A stretch of DNA of 64,000 nucleotides from Streptomyces sp. AC512_CC834 (GCF_019049325.1 NZ_JAGMUO010000097.1:496001-560000), one strand, 5' to 3'; positions 25,079 to 34,638 are shown, counted from the first letter of the stretch. Made by a program: numbers and translations. The notes: generated by a model from the letters alone, not told the origin.

Positions 25079-25489
25079 TCAGGCGACGGGGACGACCAGC
25101 GGCCGGGAGGCTCGCTGCATGCGCAGCGCGTCCACGGACTCGGCCATCAGCTCGTACTCGGTGGTCTCGTCGCTGGTCGCGAGGAGCACCAGCCGACCCG
25201 CGGCCAACTCGTCGGCGACCAGTTCCTGTTCGGTGTCGTCGGCGCACCAGGTGCGCAGGATGCGCGGCACGTCGGGCGCGTCGTCGGCGACGGGAGTCAG
25301 GGCGCCGCGCGGTAAGTGGGGGGAGTCGGGCTGCGGATCCAGCCGCTCGGCGATCCAGGACGCCCGGTCGCGCAGCCACCACAGGGCCAGGGCCAGGGTG
25401 GGGGCCCGGTAGGTTCCCAGCGGAACACCGATTCGCCGGCCGTCACAGACGCCGTAGGCGGTGACATGGCACAGGAACTCGTCGTGCAC
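25079..25489 (-). CDS. Conserved-looking hypothetical protein
   Basis: A 136-residue soluble protein beginning MHDEFLCHVTAYGVCDGRRI and ending ALRMQRASRPLVVPVA, with an internal ALALWWLRDRASWIAERL helix. I do not recognise a domain. Codon-position GC bias and the absence of a stronger competing frame support it as real. It converges on the streptophobe gene. Confidence 0.65.
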   Translation of the reverse strand: MHDEFLCHVTAYGVCDGRRIGVPLGTYRAPTLALALWWLRDRASWIAERLDPQPDSPHLPRGALTPVADDAPDVPRILRTWCADDTEQELVADELAAGRLVLLATSDETTEYELMAESVDALRMQRASRPLVVPVA

Positions 25490-25881
25490 TGCTACCCTCC
25501 CCCGTCACCCAGCCCGCCTGCCGGTCGGGTATGGCGTCCGTGCGGCTCGTGTGCTGTGCGTGAGGGCGCTGTCGCATGGTGTGAGAGGCCCTAGTGGTGA
25601 GTATGTTCACTACTGAACCACTGTCACCATGAATTTCCGGCCAGTCTCCTGGCATATTCACGGCGATTGATGGCCGAAACGCTGCGCCGCGCCGCCCTGG
25701 TCCGCGGCCGTGGTTCGGCGCCCTCGACAGACGGCCGCCCGCACGGCCACGCGACCCGGTGCCATGACCCCGGGGGTAATCGACGGGTCCGACGGGCGCG
25801 GGCATGGTTGCGGTACCGGGTCGCAGAGACGCGAATCCGGTCCCTCACCAGCACACCGTCCCGCCATGGAGGCTGATCGCC
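25490..25881. other. 392-bp intergenic region, relatively AT-rich, with a palindrome
   Basis: It lies between the divergent hypothetical gene and the SnoaL-like gene. It contains the perfect palindrome GTTCA-CTAC-TGAAC (25605-25618) and a nine-codon micro-ORF starting at ATG 25603 (MFTTEPLSP, then TGA) with no ribosome site. Nothing else is supported. Confidence 0.5.
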
Positions 25882-26280
25882 GTGTCCGCACCCACCCGTC
25901 GCTACGAGGACGCCGTCGCCCGCTACTTCGAGGCCTGGAACGCCGGGCCGGACGCGCGGGCCAAGGCGGTCGCCGCGGCCTGGACCAATGACGGCGGCTA
26001 CACCGACCCCCTGGCCGAGGCCCGCGGCCACGAGCAGATCGCTGCCGTGATCACGGCGGCGCACGAGCAGTTCCCCGGCTTCGTCTTCCGGCTGTCCGGT
26101 GCCGTGGACGGGCACCACGACACGGCGCGCTTCTCCTGGGAGCTGGTGAGCGAAGCCGGGGGCACCCCCTCTGGGGGAGACTCTGCGCCGGTGGCCGGGT
26201 CCGACGTGGTCACGCTGGACGACGAGGACCGGTTCCGGGACGTCCACGGCTTCCTGGACCGGGTGCCCGAGGGGGCGTGA
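25882..26280 (+). CDS. SnoaL-like / nuclear transport factor 2 fold protein
   Basis: A 132-residue cone-fold protein: YEDAVARYFEAWNAGPDARA, WTNDGGYTDPLAEARGHEQI, FVFRLSGAVDGHHDTARFSW. The family covers polyketide cyclases, isomerases and many proteins of unknown function; no catalytic residue is diagnostic. GTG 25882 has GGAGG nine bases upstream; the longer reading from 25804 lacks a site. Confidence 0.85.
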   Translation: MSAPTRRYEDAVARYFEAWNAGPDARAKAVAAAWTNDGGYTDPLAEARGHEQIAAVITAAHEQFPGFVFRLSGAVDGHHDTARFSWELVSEAGGTPSGGDSAPVAGSDVVTLDDEDRFRDVHGFLDRVPEGA

Positions 26281-26300
26281 GGGCGCCGCGACGGCAGCAC

Positions 26301-26336
26301 CGAGTCCCGGAGGCGGCGGCCCGCCTCCGGGACTCG
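26301..26336. terminator. Bidirectional hairpin terminator
   Basis: Perfect 16-bp arms (26301-26316 and 26321-26336) around a four-base loop, in the 92-bp gap between two convergent genes, so it can end both transcripts. Confidence 0.85.
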
Positions 26337-26372
26337 GGTGTGTCCTGCCGGGTGTGCTTTACCGGGTGTGGC

Positions 26373-27368
<996 letters not shown>

Positions 27369-27463
27369 GACTCCAGAGGGGTTGGCCCCGAGGTACGGGG
27401 CTTGGGTGGAACCGGAACCGTCCTCCACTCTGGCGTGACCTGCGTGCAGTGGTCCAACAGAAG

Positions 27464-27477
27464 AATCCGATGGGATT
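27464..27477. promoter_or_regulatory. Palindrome in the AKR/LysR divergent promoter region
   Basis: AATCC-GATG-GGATT, a perfect inverted repeat 22 bases before the lysR-type ATG; candidate autoregulatory LysR site. Confidence 0.4.
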
Positions 27478-27498
27478 GCGCGGTTACGCTTCTCAATC

Positions 27499-28374
27499 AT
27501 GGAACTGCGTCATCTTCAGCATTTCGTGGCGGTCGCCGAGGACCAGCACTTCACCCGCGCGGCGGAACGGCTGCTGGTGTCCCAGTCCGGCCTGTCGGCG
27601 TCCATCCGGGCGCTGGAGCGGGAGCTGCGGGCGCCGCTGTTCGTGCGCACGACCCGCCGGGTGACGCTGACGGAGGCCGGGCGGGCGCTGCTGGACGAGG
27701 CGCGGCGGATCCTCACCCAGGTGCGGTCGGCGCACGAGGCGGTCGCCGCGGTGCAGGGGGTGCTGCGCGGGACGCTGTCGCTGGGCGCCGAACAGTGCAT
27801 CGCCGGGGTGCCGGTGGCCGGGCTGCTGGCCGGGTTCCGGCGGCGCCACCCCGACGTGGAGATCCGGCTGCGGCAGGCGGGCTCGGGTGAGCTGGCGGAG
27901 GAGGTGGCGGCGGGGCGGCTCGACCTCGCCTTCGCCTACCGGACGCAGGCCGACACCGACCAGTTGCGTTCGGTCTCGCTGGCCGGCGAGCCGATGACGG
28001 TGCTGTGCCACCCGGAGCACCGGCTCGCGGCGGACGGCGCGGTGCTCACCCCGCACGATCTCGCCGACGAGGTGTTCGTCGACTTCCACCCGGACTGGGG
28101 GCCGCGCCGGGTCACCGACGCCGTCTTCGCCGCGGCGGGTGTACGGCGGACCGTGCCGCTGGAGGTGAACGACGTGCACGGCCTGCTCGACCTGATCGAC
28201 GAGAACCTCGGCATCGCGGTGGTGCCGCGGCACTTCCGGCACAAGCGGGCCGCCCTCACCTCGCTGCCGCTGAAGGACGCCGGCGGGACGGAGTACGAGA
28301 CCATCGCGCTGCTGCCGCCCGCGCAGGCCACCAGCCCGGCGGCGCGGGCGCTGATGGGGCTGCTGGAGACCTGA
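27499..28374 (+). CDS. LysR-family transcriptional regulator
   Basis: A 291-residue LysR protein: N-terminal winged helix (MELRHLQHFVAVAEDQHFTR, AAERLLVSQSGLSASIRALE, RTTRRVTLTEAGRALL), then the substrate-binding domain (GAEQCIAGVPVAGLLAGFRR, NLGIAVVPRHF). It is divergent from the YghZ-type reductase, the usual arrangement for a LysR regulator and its target; the co-inducer is unknown. Confidence 0.92.
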   Translation: MELRHLQHFVAVAEDQHFTRAAERLLVSQSGLSASIRALERELRAPLFVRTTRRVTLTEAGRALLDEARRILTQVRSAHEAVAAVQGVLRGTLSLGAEQCIAGVPVAGLLAGFRRRHPDVEIRLRQAGSGELAEEVAAGRLDLAFAYRTQADTDQLRSVSLAGEPMTVLCHPEHRLAADGAVLTPHDLADEVFVDFHPDWGPRRVTDAVFAAAGVRRTVPLEVNDVHGLLDLIDENLGIAVVPRHFRHKRAALTSLPLKDAGGTEYETIALLPPAQATSPAARALMGLLET

Positions 28375-28377
28375 AGC

Positions 28378-28403
28378 GCGTGAACGGGGGTGCGTGAACG
28401 GGG
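28378..28403. repeat. 14-bp-period direct repeat just after the LysR stop codon
   Basis: GCGTGAACGGGG at 28378-28389 and 28392-28403, beginning three bases after TGA 28372-28374. Confidence 0.7.
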
Positions 28404-28437
28404 AGCGCGGGCGGGCGGACTGCGCGATGGTGGACGT

Positions 28438-28953
28438 ATGCATGCGAAGGACATCCTCATCGAGGGCTACGCCCGTATCCAGGAAGAAGTCCACGCCGCC
28501 GTCGAGGGCCTGGACCCCGACGGCCTCAACGCCCGGCCCGCCGACGACGCCAACTCCGTCGCCTGGCTGGTCTGGCATCTCACCCGCGTCCAGGACGACC
28601 ACGTCGCGGACGCCTTCGGGCTCGACCAGATCTGGCTCACCGGGGAGTGGGAGAGGCGCTTCGCCCTCGGCCTGCCCCGCCAGGACACCGGGTACGGCCA
28701 CAGTCCCGCCGAGGTCGCGAAGGTGCGGGTCGACTCGGGCGACCTGCTGACGGGGTATTACGACGCCGTGCACGAGCAGACGCTCGGGGCCCTGCGTTCC
28801 CTGGCCGCCAAGGACCTCGAGCGGGTCGTGGACGCCACCTGGGATCCGCCGGTCACGCTGGCCGTGCGGCTGGTCAGCGTCCTGTCCGACGATCTCCAGC
28901 ACGTCGGACAGGCCGCCTATGTTCGAGGGCTCGTTCAGAGCGCGGACGCGTAG
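28438..28953 (+). CDS. DinB/DUF664 family protein (mycothiol S-transferase-like)
   Basis: A 171-residue four-helix protein: VAWLVWHLTRVQDDHVADAF provides the His of the DinB metal site, and LSDDLQHVGQAAYVRG the second His pair. Actinobacterial DUF664 proteins include mycothiol-dependent transferases involved in thiol detoxification. The last 19 bases overlap the convergent adenosine deaminase gene. Confidence 0.85.
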   Translation: MHAKDILIEGYARIQEEVHAAVEGLDPDGLNARPADDANSVAWLVWHLTRVQDDHVADAFGLDQIWLTGEWERRFALGLPRQDTGYGHSPAEVAKVRVDSGDLLTGYYDAVHEQTLGALRSLAAKDLERVVDATWDPPVTLAVRLVSVLSDDLQHVGQAAYVRGLVQSADA

Positions 28954-30014
28954 CCCGGCAGGACCACGTCCTCGATGAGGGCGTTGCGCTCGTCGAACGG
29001 GACGAAGGCGCTCTTGAGGGCGTTCACCGTGACCGTGCGCAGGTCCTCGACACTCCAGCCCGCCTGCTCGACCAGCAGGGACATCTCGCGCGTCATCGTC
29101 GTGCCGGAGACGAGGCGGTTGTCGGTGTTGAGGGTGACGCGGAAACCGAGGTTCTTGAGCGCGGTGATCGGGTGCTCGGCGATCGAGGTGGCGGCGCCGG
29201 TCTGGAGGTTGGAGGTCGGGCACATCTCCAGGGCGACGCGGCGGTCGCGCACCCAGGAGGCGAGCCGGCCGAGCTTGCCCGCCGCGAGGTCGGGGATGTC
29301 GTCGGTGAGGCGCACTCCGTGGCCGATGCGCTGGGCGCCGCACACCTGGAGGGCCTGGTGGATGCTGGGCAGGCCGTGCGCCTCGCCGGCGTGGATGGTG
29401 AACGGCACGTTCGCGCGCCGCAGGTGCTCGAAGGCGTCGAGGTGGTCGGCGGGCGGGAAGCCGTCCTCGGCGCCGGCGATGTCGAAGCCGACGACACCGG
29501 CGTCCCGGAAGGCGACCGCGAGGCCTGCGGTCTCCCGGACCCGGTCGAACATCCGCATCCCGCACAGCAGGGTGCCGACCCGGACCGGGGTGCCCGCTGC
29601 CGCCGCCTTGGCCATGCCTGCCGCCAGTCCCTCCTGGACGGTCTCGACGACCTCGGCGAGGGTCAGCCCGCCGCCGGTCATCAGCTCGGGGGCGTAGCGG
29701 ACCTCGCCGTAGACGACACCGTCGGCGGCGAGGTCGAGGACGTACTCCTCGGCGGTGCGCAGCAGGCCCTCGCGGTTCTGCATGACGGCGAGGGTGTGCT
29801 CGAAGGTGGCGATGTAGCGCACCAGGTCACCGGAGTTGGCGGCCTCGAAGTACCAGGCGGCCAGCGCGTCGGGGTCGGTGGTGGGCAGGGTGTGGCCGAC
29901 GCTCTGTGCGAGCTCCACGACGGTCGCGGGGCGCAGGCCGCCGTCGAGGTGGTCGTGGAGGACCGCCTTGGGGAGGCGGCGGAGGGTCTCGGTGTCTATG
30001 CGCGTAGATGACAT
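28935..30014 (-). CDS. add: Adenosine deaminase
   Basis: A 359-residue metal-dependent deaminase converting adenosine or deoxyadenosine to inosine. It has HDHLDGGLRP (two zinc His), IHAGEAHG (catalytic His/Glu), IGHGVRL, MCPTSN and TLNTDN (zinc and catalytic Asp). Purine salvage, cytoplasmic. Length and motifs are complete. Its 3' end overlaps the DinB gene by 19 bp. Confidence 0.95.
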   Translation of the reverse strand: MSSTRIDTETLRRLPKAVLHDHLDGGLRPATVVELAQSVGHTLPTTDPDALAAWYFEAANSGDLVRYIATFEHTLAVMQNREGLLRTAEEYVLDLAADGVVYGEVRYAPELMTGGGLTLAEVVETVQEGLAAGMAKAAAAGTPVRVGTLLCGMRMFDRVRETAGLAVAFRDAGVVGFDIAGAEDGFPPADHLDAFEHLRRANVPFTIHAGEAHGLPSIHQALQVCGAQRIGHGVRLTDDIPDLAAGKLGRLASWVRDRRVALEMCPTSNLQTGAATSIAEHPITALKNLGFRVTLNTDNRLVSGTTMTREMSLLVEQAGWSVEDLRTVTVNALKSAFVPFDERNALIEDVVLPGYASAL

Positions 30015-30054
30015 GTGCGGTGGTTCCTCGGCGGTCGGAGCACGAATACGGGAG

Positions 30055-30084
30055 GGGTGGGGACGGATGGGGGTGGGGACGGAT
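30055..30084. repeat. 14-bp direct repeat touching a stop codon
   Basis: GGGTGGGGACGGAT at 30055-30068 and 30071-30084 (period 16). The final T begins TCA (30084-30086), the stop of the minus-strand VOC gene. Confidence 0.7.
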
Positions 30085-30479
30085 CAGGAGGTGGCGGGCT
30101 GGAGCAGGTCCCAGCGGTTGCCGTAGAGGTCCTGGAAGACGGCGACCGAGCCGTAGGGCTCGTGCCGGGGCTCCTCCAGGAAGGTCACGCCCGCGGCGGT
30201 CATGCGGGCGTGGTCGCGGGCGAAGTCGTCGGTGTGCAGGAAGAACCCGACGCGCCCGCCCGTCTGGTCACCGATCCGGGAGCGCTGGGCCTCACCCTTG
30301 GCGCGGGCCAGCAGCAGAGCGGTGCCCCGCGCCGGGTCGCCGGGCTCGACGACGACCCAGCGGGATCCGTCGGGCCGGGGCGTGTCCTCGGCGAGGCGGA
30401 AGCCGAGGGCGCCGGTGTAGAAGCGGATCGCCTCGTCGTAGTCGTCGACGACGAGGGCGACCAGGGCGATGCGTGTCAT
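30084..30479 (-). CDS. VOC family protein
   Basis: A 131-residue single VOC module: MTRIALVALVVDDYDEAIRF, YTGALGFRL, GFFLHTDDFARDHARM, VFQDLYGNRWDLLQP. It resembles glyoxalase/extradiol-dioxygenase fold proteins; ligand unknown. ATG 30479 follows GGAAGG. Confidence 0.9.
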   Translation of the reverse strand: MTRIALVALVVDDYDEAIRFYTGALGFRLAEDTPRPDGSRWVVVEPGDPARGTALLLARAKGEAQRSRIGDQTGGRVGFFLHTDDFARDHARMTAAGVTFLEEPRHEPYGSVAVFQDLYGNRWDLLQPATS

Positions 30480-30602
30480 CGGCACCTTCCGGGACGGACG
30501 ATTGACGGGGCGGATCGCGGGGCGATTGACGGGAGAGGTTATACGTAAAACTCCCCGGACGCCAAGTCCCCGCTCAGAGGCTCGGCGCCACAGCGGCGCC
30601 GG

Positions 30603-31502
30603 TCAGCCCGTCCGGGCCCCGTCGAGCCGTGCCAGGTCCTCCCCGGTCAGGCGCAGGGCGCCCGCGGCGACGTTCTGCGCAAGGTGGCCCGGGTCGCCGG
30701 TGCCGGGAATGGCGAGGACATGCGGGCCCTGGTGCAGGGTCCAGGCGATCCTCACCTGCGCGGGGCTCGCGCCGTGCGCCCGGGCGACCGCACGGACCTC
30801 CTCCTCGTGGGCGGTGCCCGCACCCCGCGGTCCGGCCTCGCCTGCGATGGCGTAGAACGGCACGAAGGCGATGCCCTGGGCACGGCACTGGGCGAGGAGC
30901 GCGTCGGTGGCGGGGTCGTGGAAGCCGAGTCCGTAGCGGTTCTGGACGCTCACCACCGGCGCGATCGCCTGGGCCTCGGTCAGGTGCCGGAGCTCCACGC
31001 CGGACAGGGCGAGGTGGCGGATCAGTCCCGCCTCGCGCAGCTCGGCCAGGGCGCCGAAGTGCTCGGCGATCGAGTCCTGCCGCATGCGGCGCAGGTAGAC
31101 GACGTCGAGATGGTCGCGGCCGAGCTGGCGCAGGTTCTCCTCGACGTGGGCGCGCAGGTCCTCCGGCCGGGCCGAGGTCCCCCACTCCCCCGACCAGTCG
31201 CGGTACGGGCCGACCTTGGTGGCGACGACCAGGTCATCGGCGTAGGGCGCCAGCGCGCTGTTGATCAGCTCGTTGGCCGAGCGCAGGGACGAGAAGTAGA
31301 AGGCGGCGGTGTCGATGTGGTTGACGCCGAGTTCGACCGCCCGGCGCAGCACGGCGAGGGAGCGTTCGCGGTCGCTCGGGGCGCCGAGGTGGAAGGCGGC
31401 GCTGCCCGTCAGCCGCATCGCGCCGAAGCCGACGCGGCGGACGGGCAGGTCGCCGAGGTGCCAGGTGCCCGCGGACTCCGCGGTGATCGTTTCCGAGGTC
31501 AT
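30603..31502 (-). CDS. Aldo/keto reductase
   Basis: About 299 residues. VRRVGFGAMRLTG, HIDTAAFYFSSLRSANELIN (catalytic Asp and Tyr), VATKVGPYRDWSG, DVVYLRRM and AIPGTGDPGHLAQNV identify an oxidoreductase of the AKR superfamily similar to the YdhF/pyridoxal-reductase group. NADPH-dependent; substrate unknown. ATG 31502 is preferred to GTG 31520. Confidence 0.88.
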   Translation of the reverse strand: MTSETITAESAGTWHLGDLPVRRVGFGAMRLTGSAAFHLGAPSDRERSLAVLRRAVELGVNHIDTAAFYFSSLRSANELINSALAPYADDLVVATKVGPYRDWSGEWGTSARPEDLRAHVEENLRQLGRDHLDVVYLRRMRQDSIAEHFGALAELREAGLIRHLALSGVELRHLTEAQAIAPVVSVQNRYGLGFHDPATDALLAQCRAQGIAFVPFYAIAGEAGPRGAGTAHEEEVRAVARAHGASPAQVRIAWTLHQGPHVLAIPGTGDPGHLAQNVAAGALRLTGEDLARLDGARTG

Positions 31503-31530
31503 CGGCGGAGCTTCGCACACCCGTCGCGGG

Positions 31531-32421
31531 TCAGCAGTAGAGGTTGCCGCCCGGGGAGACGCCGAGCATCTGGCTGAACTGCTGGTACTTGGTGACGCGG
31601 CTCTGGACCTGGGCGGGGTTCTTGCCGTCGCACTCGACGGCGCCGTTGATGGAGCGGATGGTCTGGCCGAAGCCGGCGCCGTTGACCATGGCGTTGTGCC
31701 CGGTCATGCTGCCGGGCCCGGACTGGGTGTTCCAGTACCACAGGGCGGTCTTCCAGGCGACGGCCGAGTCGTTCTGCACCAGCCAGGGGTTGCCCAGCAG
31801 GTTGATGCCGAGCGCGTCGCCCGCGGCCTTGTAGTTGTAGTTCCAACTGAGCTGCATCGGGCCGCGCCCGTAGTAGGCGTCCCCTCCGGCCGGGCAGCCG
31901 AAGGGCTGGTTCCAGTCGCAGTAGTGCGGGTAGTTGGCGGTGTTCTGCTCGACGATGTGCACGAGGCCGCCGGTCTCGTGGCCGACGTTGGCGAGGAAGG
32001 CCGCGGCCTCCTGCTTCTTGGTGGTGTCGCTGCCGGTGTTCGCGAAGCCGGGGTAGGCGCTGAGCGCGGCGGTGAGGCCGCTGTAGGTGTAGAAGGAGTT
32101 TCTGCCCGGGAACATCTGGTTGAACTGGGCCTCGCTGACCACGAAGTTGCCGACCGGCGTCCCGGAGCCGCCGTCGCAGGCGTACGGGTTCCAGTACCAG
32201 GTGCTGATGAGCGGGTCGTAGCCCGGGTTGGCGTGCTCGGCGATGTAGGCCTTGCCGTCGGTGTAGCGGACGATGTCACCGGCGTTGTAGTTCGCGTCGG
32301 CCGACCAGGCCGGGTAGCTCGAACACGCGGCGGCGGACGCCTCGGTGGCGGGCAGGAGCACGGGCACGGCGGCCGCGAGAGCGAGTGCGGTCACCACGGC
32401 GGATATACGGCGCCTCGACAC
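31531..32421 (-). CDS. Secreted family 19 chitinase with N-terminal chitin-binding domain
   Basis: A 296-residue protein. A Sec signal peptide (RRRISAVVTALALAAAVPVL, cleavage near ASA-A) precedes a CBM5/12 chitin-binding module (YPAWSADANYNAGDIVRY, TWYWNPYACD) and a GH19 catalytic domain (NQMFPGRNSFYTYSGLTAAL, NVGHETGGL with the general-acid Glu, YYGRGPMQLSWNYNYKAAGD). It inverts and hydrolyses beta-1,4 GlcNAc links in chitin outside the cell. GTG 32421 lies eight bases after GGAG. Paired DasR-like elements upstream suggest GlcNAc-responsive repression. Confidence 0.93.
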   Translation of the reverse strand: MSRRRISAVVTALALAAAVPVLLPATEASAAACSSYPAWSADANYNAGDIVRYTDGKAYIAEHANPGYDPLISTWYWNPYACDGGSGTPVGNFVVSEAQFNQMFPGRNSFYTYSGLTAALSAYPGFANTGSDTTKKQEAAAFLANVGHETGGLVHIVEQNTANYPHYCDWNQPFGCPAGGDAYYGRGPMQLSWNYNYKAAGDALGINLLGNPWLVQNDSAVAWKTALWYWNTQSGPGSMTGHNAMVNGAGFGQTIRSINGAVECDGKNPAQVQSRVTKYQQFSQMLGVSPGGNLYC

Positions 32422-32561
32422 AGGTCTGTCTCCTTCGGCGGAGCACGGCCGCTCCCGTACAAGGGCAGAGCGGAGCAGAGCCTTGTGCGCACGTGCCGGC
32501 GGACCGGCCACGGCGTGGGGGCGGCCGTGGAGGGGGGTGTGGAGGCACACTCAACCGCGTT

Positions 32562-32591
32562 GGTCTGTACCAGTCAAGGGTGTAGACCAGT
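32562..32591 (-). promoter_or_regulatory. Paired DasR-like / chi direct repeats upstream of the chitinase
   Basis: On the minus strand two 13-bp copies, ACTGGTCTACACC (32591-32579) and ACTGGTACAGACC (32574-32562), period 17. Each resembles the DasR element (ASTGGTCTAGACCAST), and the pair resembles the direct repeats known from Streptomyces chitinase promoters. About 140 bases before the start. Confidence 0.65.
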
Positions 32592-32734
32592 CCAACCCTG
32601 CGGGTTCACCGCCGGGAGATCCCACCCCGCCCACCACTACACATAAGGGAAAAATAAGAGCAGAATGCAGTTATGCGGCGCTACCGCACACCGCACCAGA
32701 AGCGGTCGGCCCTGCAAGTCAAAGGAGACGACTC

Positions 32735-33178
32735 ATGGCCAACGTCTCGCACCCCCGAGGTGACATCACCAGCCACCCCGACGCTCCGGAAATGCAGGCG
32801 CGCTACGCGCGCATGCTCGGTGGTCGCGACGTGGCACTCGTGGACGGGCCGGTGTTCCTGCTCGGCCTCTACTGTGCCGTGTCCCCGTGGATACTCCACT
32901 TCACCACCAGCCAGCCCTCGCTCGTGGCCCACAACCTGATCGTGGGCATCGCCATCGGTCTACTGGCCCTCGGATTCACCCGCGCCCCGGAACGCATGTA
33001 CGGCCTTAGCTGGGCCATGTGCGCGATCGGCGTGTGGATGATCATCTCGCCATGGATCGTCGGCTCGAGCCCGGACGCCGGCGTCATCTGGAACAACATC
33101 ATCATCGGCGCACTGGCCCTTGTGCTGGGCATGGTCTGCGCCGGTACGGCGGCGCGGAGCGCCCCTCGCAAACCCTAG
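32735..33178 (+). CDS. SPW-repeat membrane protein
   Basis: A 147-residue protein with four membrane helices in two repeats, each with the SPW signature: LYCAVSPWILHF and MIISPWIVG. The N-terminal 35 residues are hydrophilic. The SPW family is of unknown function. AAAGGAGA precedes ATG 32735. It is divergent from the chitinase. Confidence 0.9.
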   Translation: MANVSHPRGDITSHPDAPEMQARYARMLGGRDVALVDGPVFLLGLYCAVSPWILHFTTSQPSLVAHNLIVGIAIGLLALGFTRAPERMYGLSWAMCAIGVWMIISPWIVGSSPDAGVIWNNIIIGALALVLGMVCAGTAARSAPRKP

Positions 33179-33198
33179 AAGCGGGAGGGAAGCGACAC

Positions 33199-33226
33199 GG
33201 GCCGGTCCGCACTCGCGGGCCGGCCC
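33199..33226 (+). terminator. Hairpin after the SPW-repeat gene
   Basis: GGGCCGG (33199-33205) pairs with CCGGCCC (33220-33226), 21 bases after the stop; likely terminator. Confidence 0.55.
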
Positions 33227-33338
33227 TCGTACGTTCCCCGGGCCACCGGCGGGCGGGAAGCTGCGGACTGGTCCCGCCCACAGCGGGCAGACGCACTACT
33301 GCGGGGGTCTTGACGAAGGCTCGGCAAAAGGGGTGGAG

Positions 33339-33608
33339 ATGGAGATCGGCGGCATCATCAGTGCCATCGTCATCGGTATCGTCATCGGCATCCTGGGGCG
33401 GCTCGTGGTTCCGGGCCGGCAGCGCATCGGCGTCCTGTGGACGATCCTCGTCGGCATCGTGGCGGCGCTCATCGGTTCGTGGGTCGCGTCGGCGTTCGAC
33501 GTGGCCGACACGGACGGCGTCGACTGGGTCGAGTGGCTCATCCAGATCGGCCTGGCCGGGGTCGGCGTGGCCGCGCTGGACCGGTCCCGGCCACGCCCGC
33601 GCCGCTGA
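33339..33608 (+). CDS. GlsB/YeaQ/YmgE family membrane protein
   Basis: An 89-residue protein with three hydrophobic helices (IGGIISAIVIGIVIGILGRL, IGVLWTILVGIVAALIGSWV, WLIQIGLAGVGVAAL). This fits the transglycosylase-associated/GlsB stress-membrane family. ATG 33339 follows GGGGTGG. Confidence 0.88.
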   Translation: MEIGGIISAIVIGIVIGILGRLVVPGRQRIGVLWTILVGIVAALIGSWVASAFDVADTDGVDWVEWLIQIGLAGVGVAALDRSRPRPRR

Positions 33609-33623
33609 GGGCACGCACACCCG

Positions 33624-34583
33624 TCACCTGCTGCCGAGCCACGCCCCGTACCAGGTGACGGTCGCGTCCACGGTGTCCGCGAGCGGCGTCGGAGTCACCG
33701 CGAAGGTCCGCTCGAAGGCGGTGGAGTCCATGATCTGGGGCTCCGTGTGCTGGTAGAACATCTCCTCGTACTCGGCCACGAACTGCTCGTCGAACGGGCC
33801 GACGGCGCGGAGCCGTTCGAGGACCACGACGTCCAGCGGACGGCCCACGCGTTTCTCGATCATCATGTGGATCTCGCGCGTGCTGACGGCGGGTGCGGTG
33901 GGCAGGTGCCAGACGCGGCCGTCGCCCTCCTCGCGCTCACCGAGCGTCGCGAGCCCGGCCGCCACGTCCCGGATGTCGGTGTAGCTGTGCGGCAGGCCGA
34001 TGTCGCCGAAGCCCACGACCTCCCCGCCGGTGAGCGCGCCGGGGAAGACGGCCGCGCCCAGGGACGAGTTGAGGACACCGGGTCCGACGAAGTCGGCGCT
34101 GCGGCCGAGGACCACGCGGGCCCGGCCCGAGCGGTGGGCCGCGAGGTACCGCTCGTCCAGTTCGGCACGCATCCGGCCCTTGCGGCTGGTCGCCTGCCAG
34201 GGGCTGTCCTCGGTCATCACCGCTCCCCCGGTCTCGCCGTACGGGTAGAGCGTGTCGAGCACGACCAGGCGGGCGCCGCTCGCCTCGACGGCGGCCAGGA
34301 CGGCCGCCTGGACGCGGGGCATCACCTCGACCTGGAGATGGTAGGCGGCGTTGACGCAGTGGTACACGACGGCGGCGTCACCTACGGCGGCGCGGGCGCC
34401 CTCGGCCGTGCTCACGTCGGCGGCGAACCGCTCGACGCCCTCGATCCCGGGACCGTCGGCCCTGCGGTCCACCAGTCGGACGGGGTGGCCCCTGCGCACC
34501 AGCTCACGAGCGAGCTCGGTGCCGGCGGGGCCGGATCCCAGGACGGTGTGCGTGGCGTGCGGCTGCGGGGTGACGGTGGACAT
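33624..34583 (-). CDS. NAD(P)-dependent epimerase/dehydratase-like protein
   Basis: A 319-residue extended-SDR-like protein. The nucleotide loop is VLGSGPAGTELARELVRRGH (GxGxxG), VVYHCVNAAYH follows, and LVVLDTLYPYGETGG carries the catalytic-type Tyr. It probably reduces or isomerises a sugar-nucleotide-like or small carbonyl substrate. A strong promoter overlapped by a 15-bp palindrome lies upstream, so it is probably repressed by a TetR/MarR-type protein encoded elsewhere. Confidence 0.85.
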   Translation of the reverse strand: MSTVTPQPHATHTVLGSGPAGTELARELVRRGHPVRLVDRRADGPGIEGVERFAADVSTAEGARAAVGDAAVVYHCVNAAYHLQVEVMPRVQAAVLAAVEASGARLVVLDTLYPYGETGGAVMTEDSPWQATSRKGRMRAELDERYLAAHRSGRARVVLGRSADFVGPGVLNSSLGAAVFPGALTGGEVVGFGDIGLPHSYTDIRDVAAGLATLGEREEGDGRVWHLPTAPAVSTREIHMMIEKRVGRPLDVVVLERLRAVGPFDEQFVAEYEEMFYQHTEPQIMDSTAFERTFAVTPTPLADTVDATVTWYGAWLGSR

Positions 34584-34638
34584 GGCGCTCTCCTCTTGTC
34601 CGGGTTCCTTCCGCGCGCTGTCGACGCGCGGGAGTTTC

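Noticed and set aside
25605..25618. LexA (SOS) box
   Set aside because: The palindrome is GTTC...GAAC order, opposite to the actinobacterial GAAC-N4-GTTC box.
25804..25881. N-terminal extension of the SnoaL-like protein
   Set aside because: No ribosome site, low similarity to the fold; GTG 25882 has GGAGG at good spacing.
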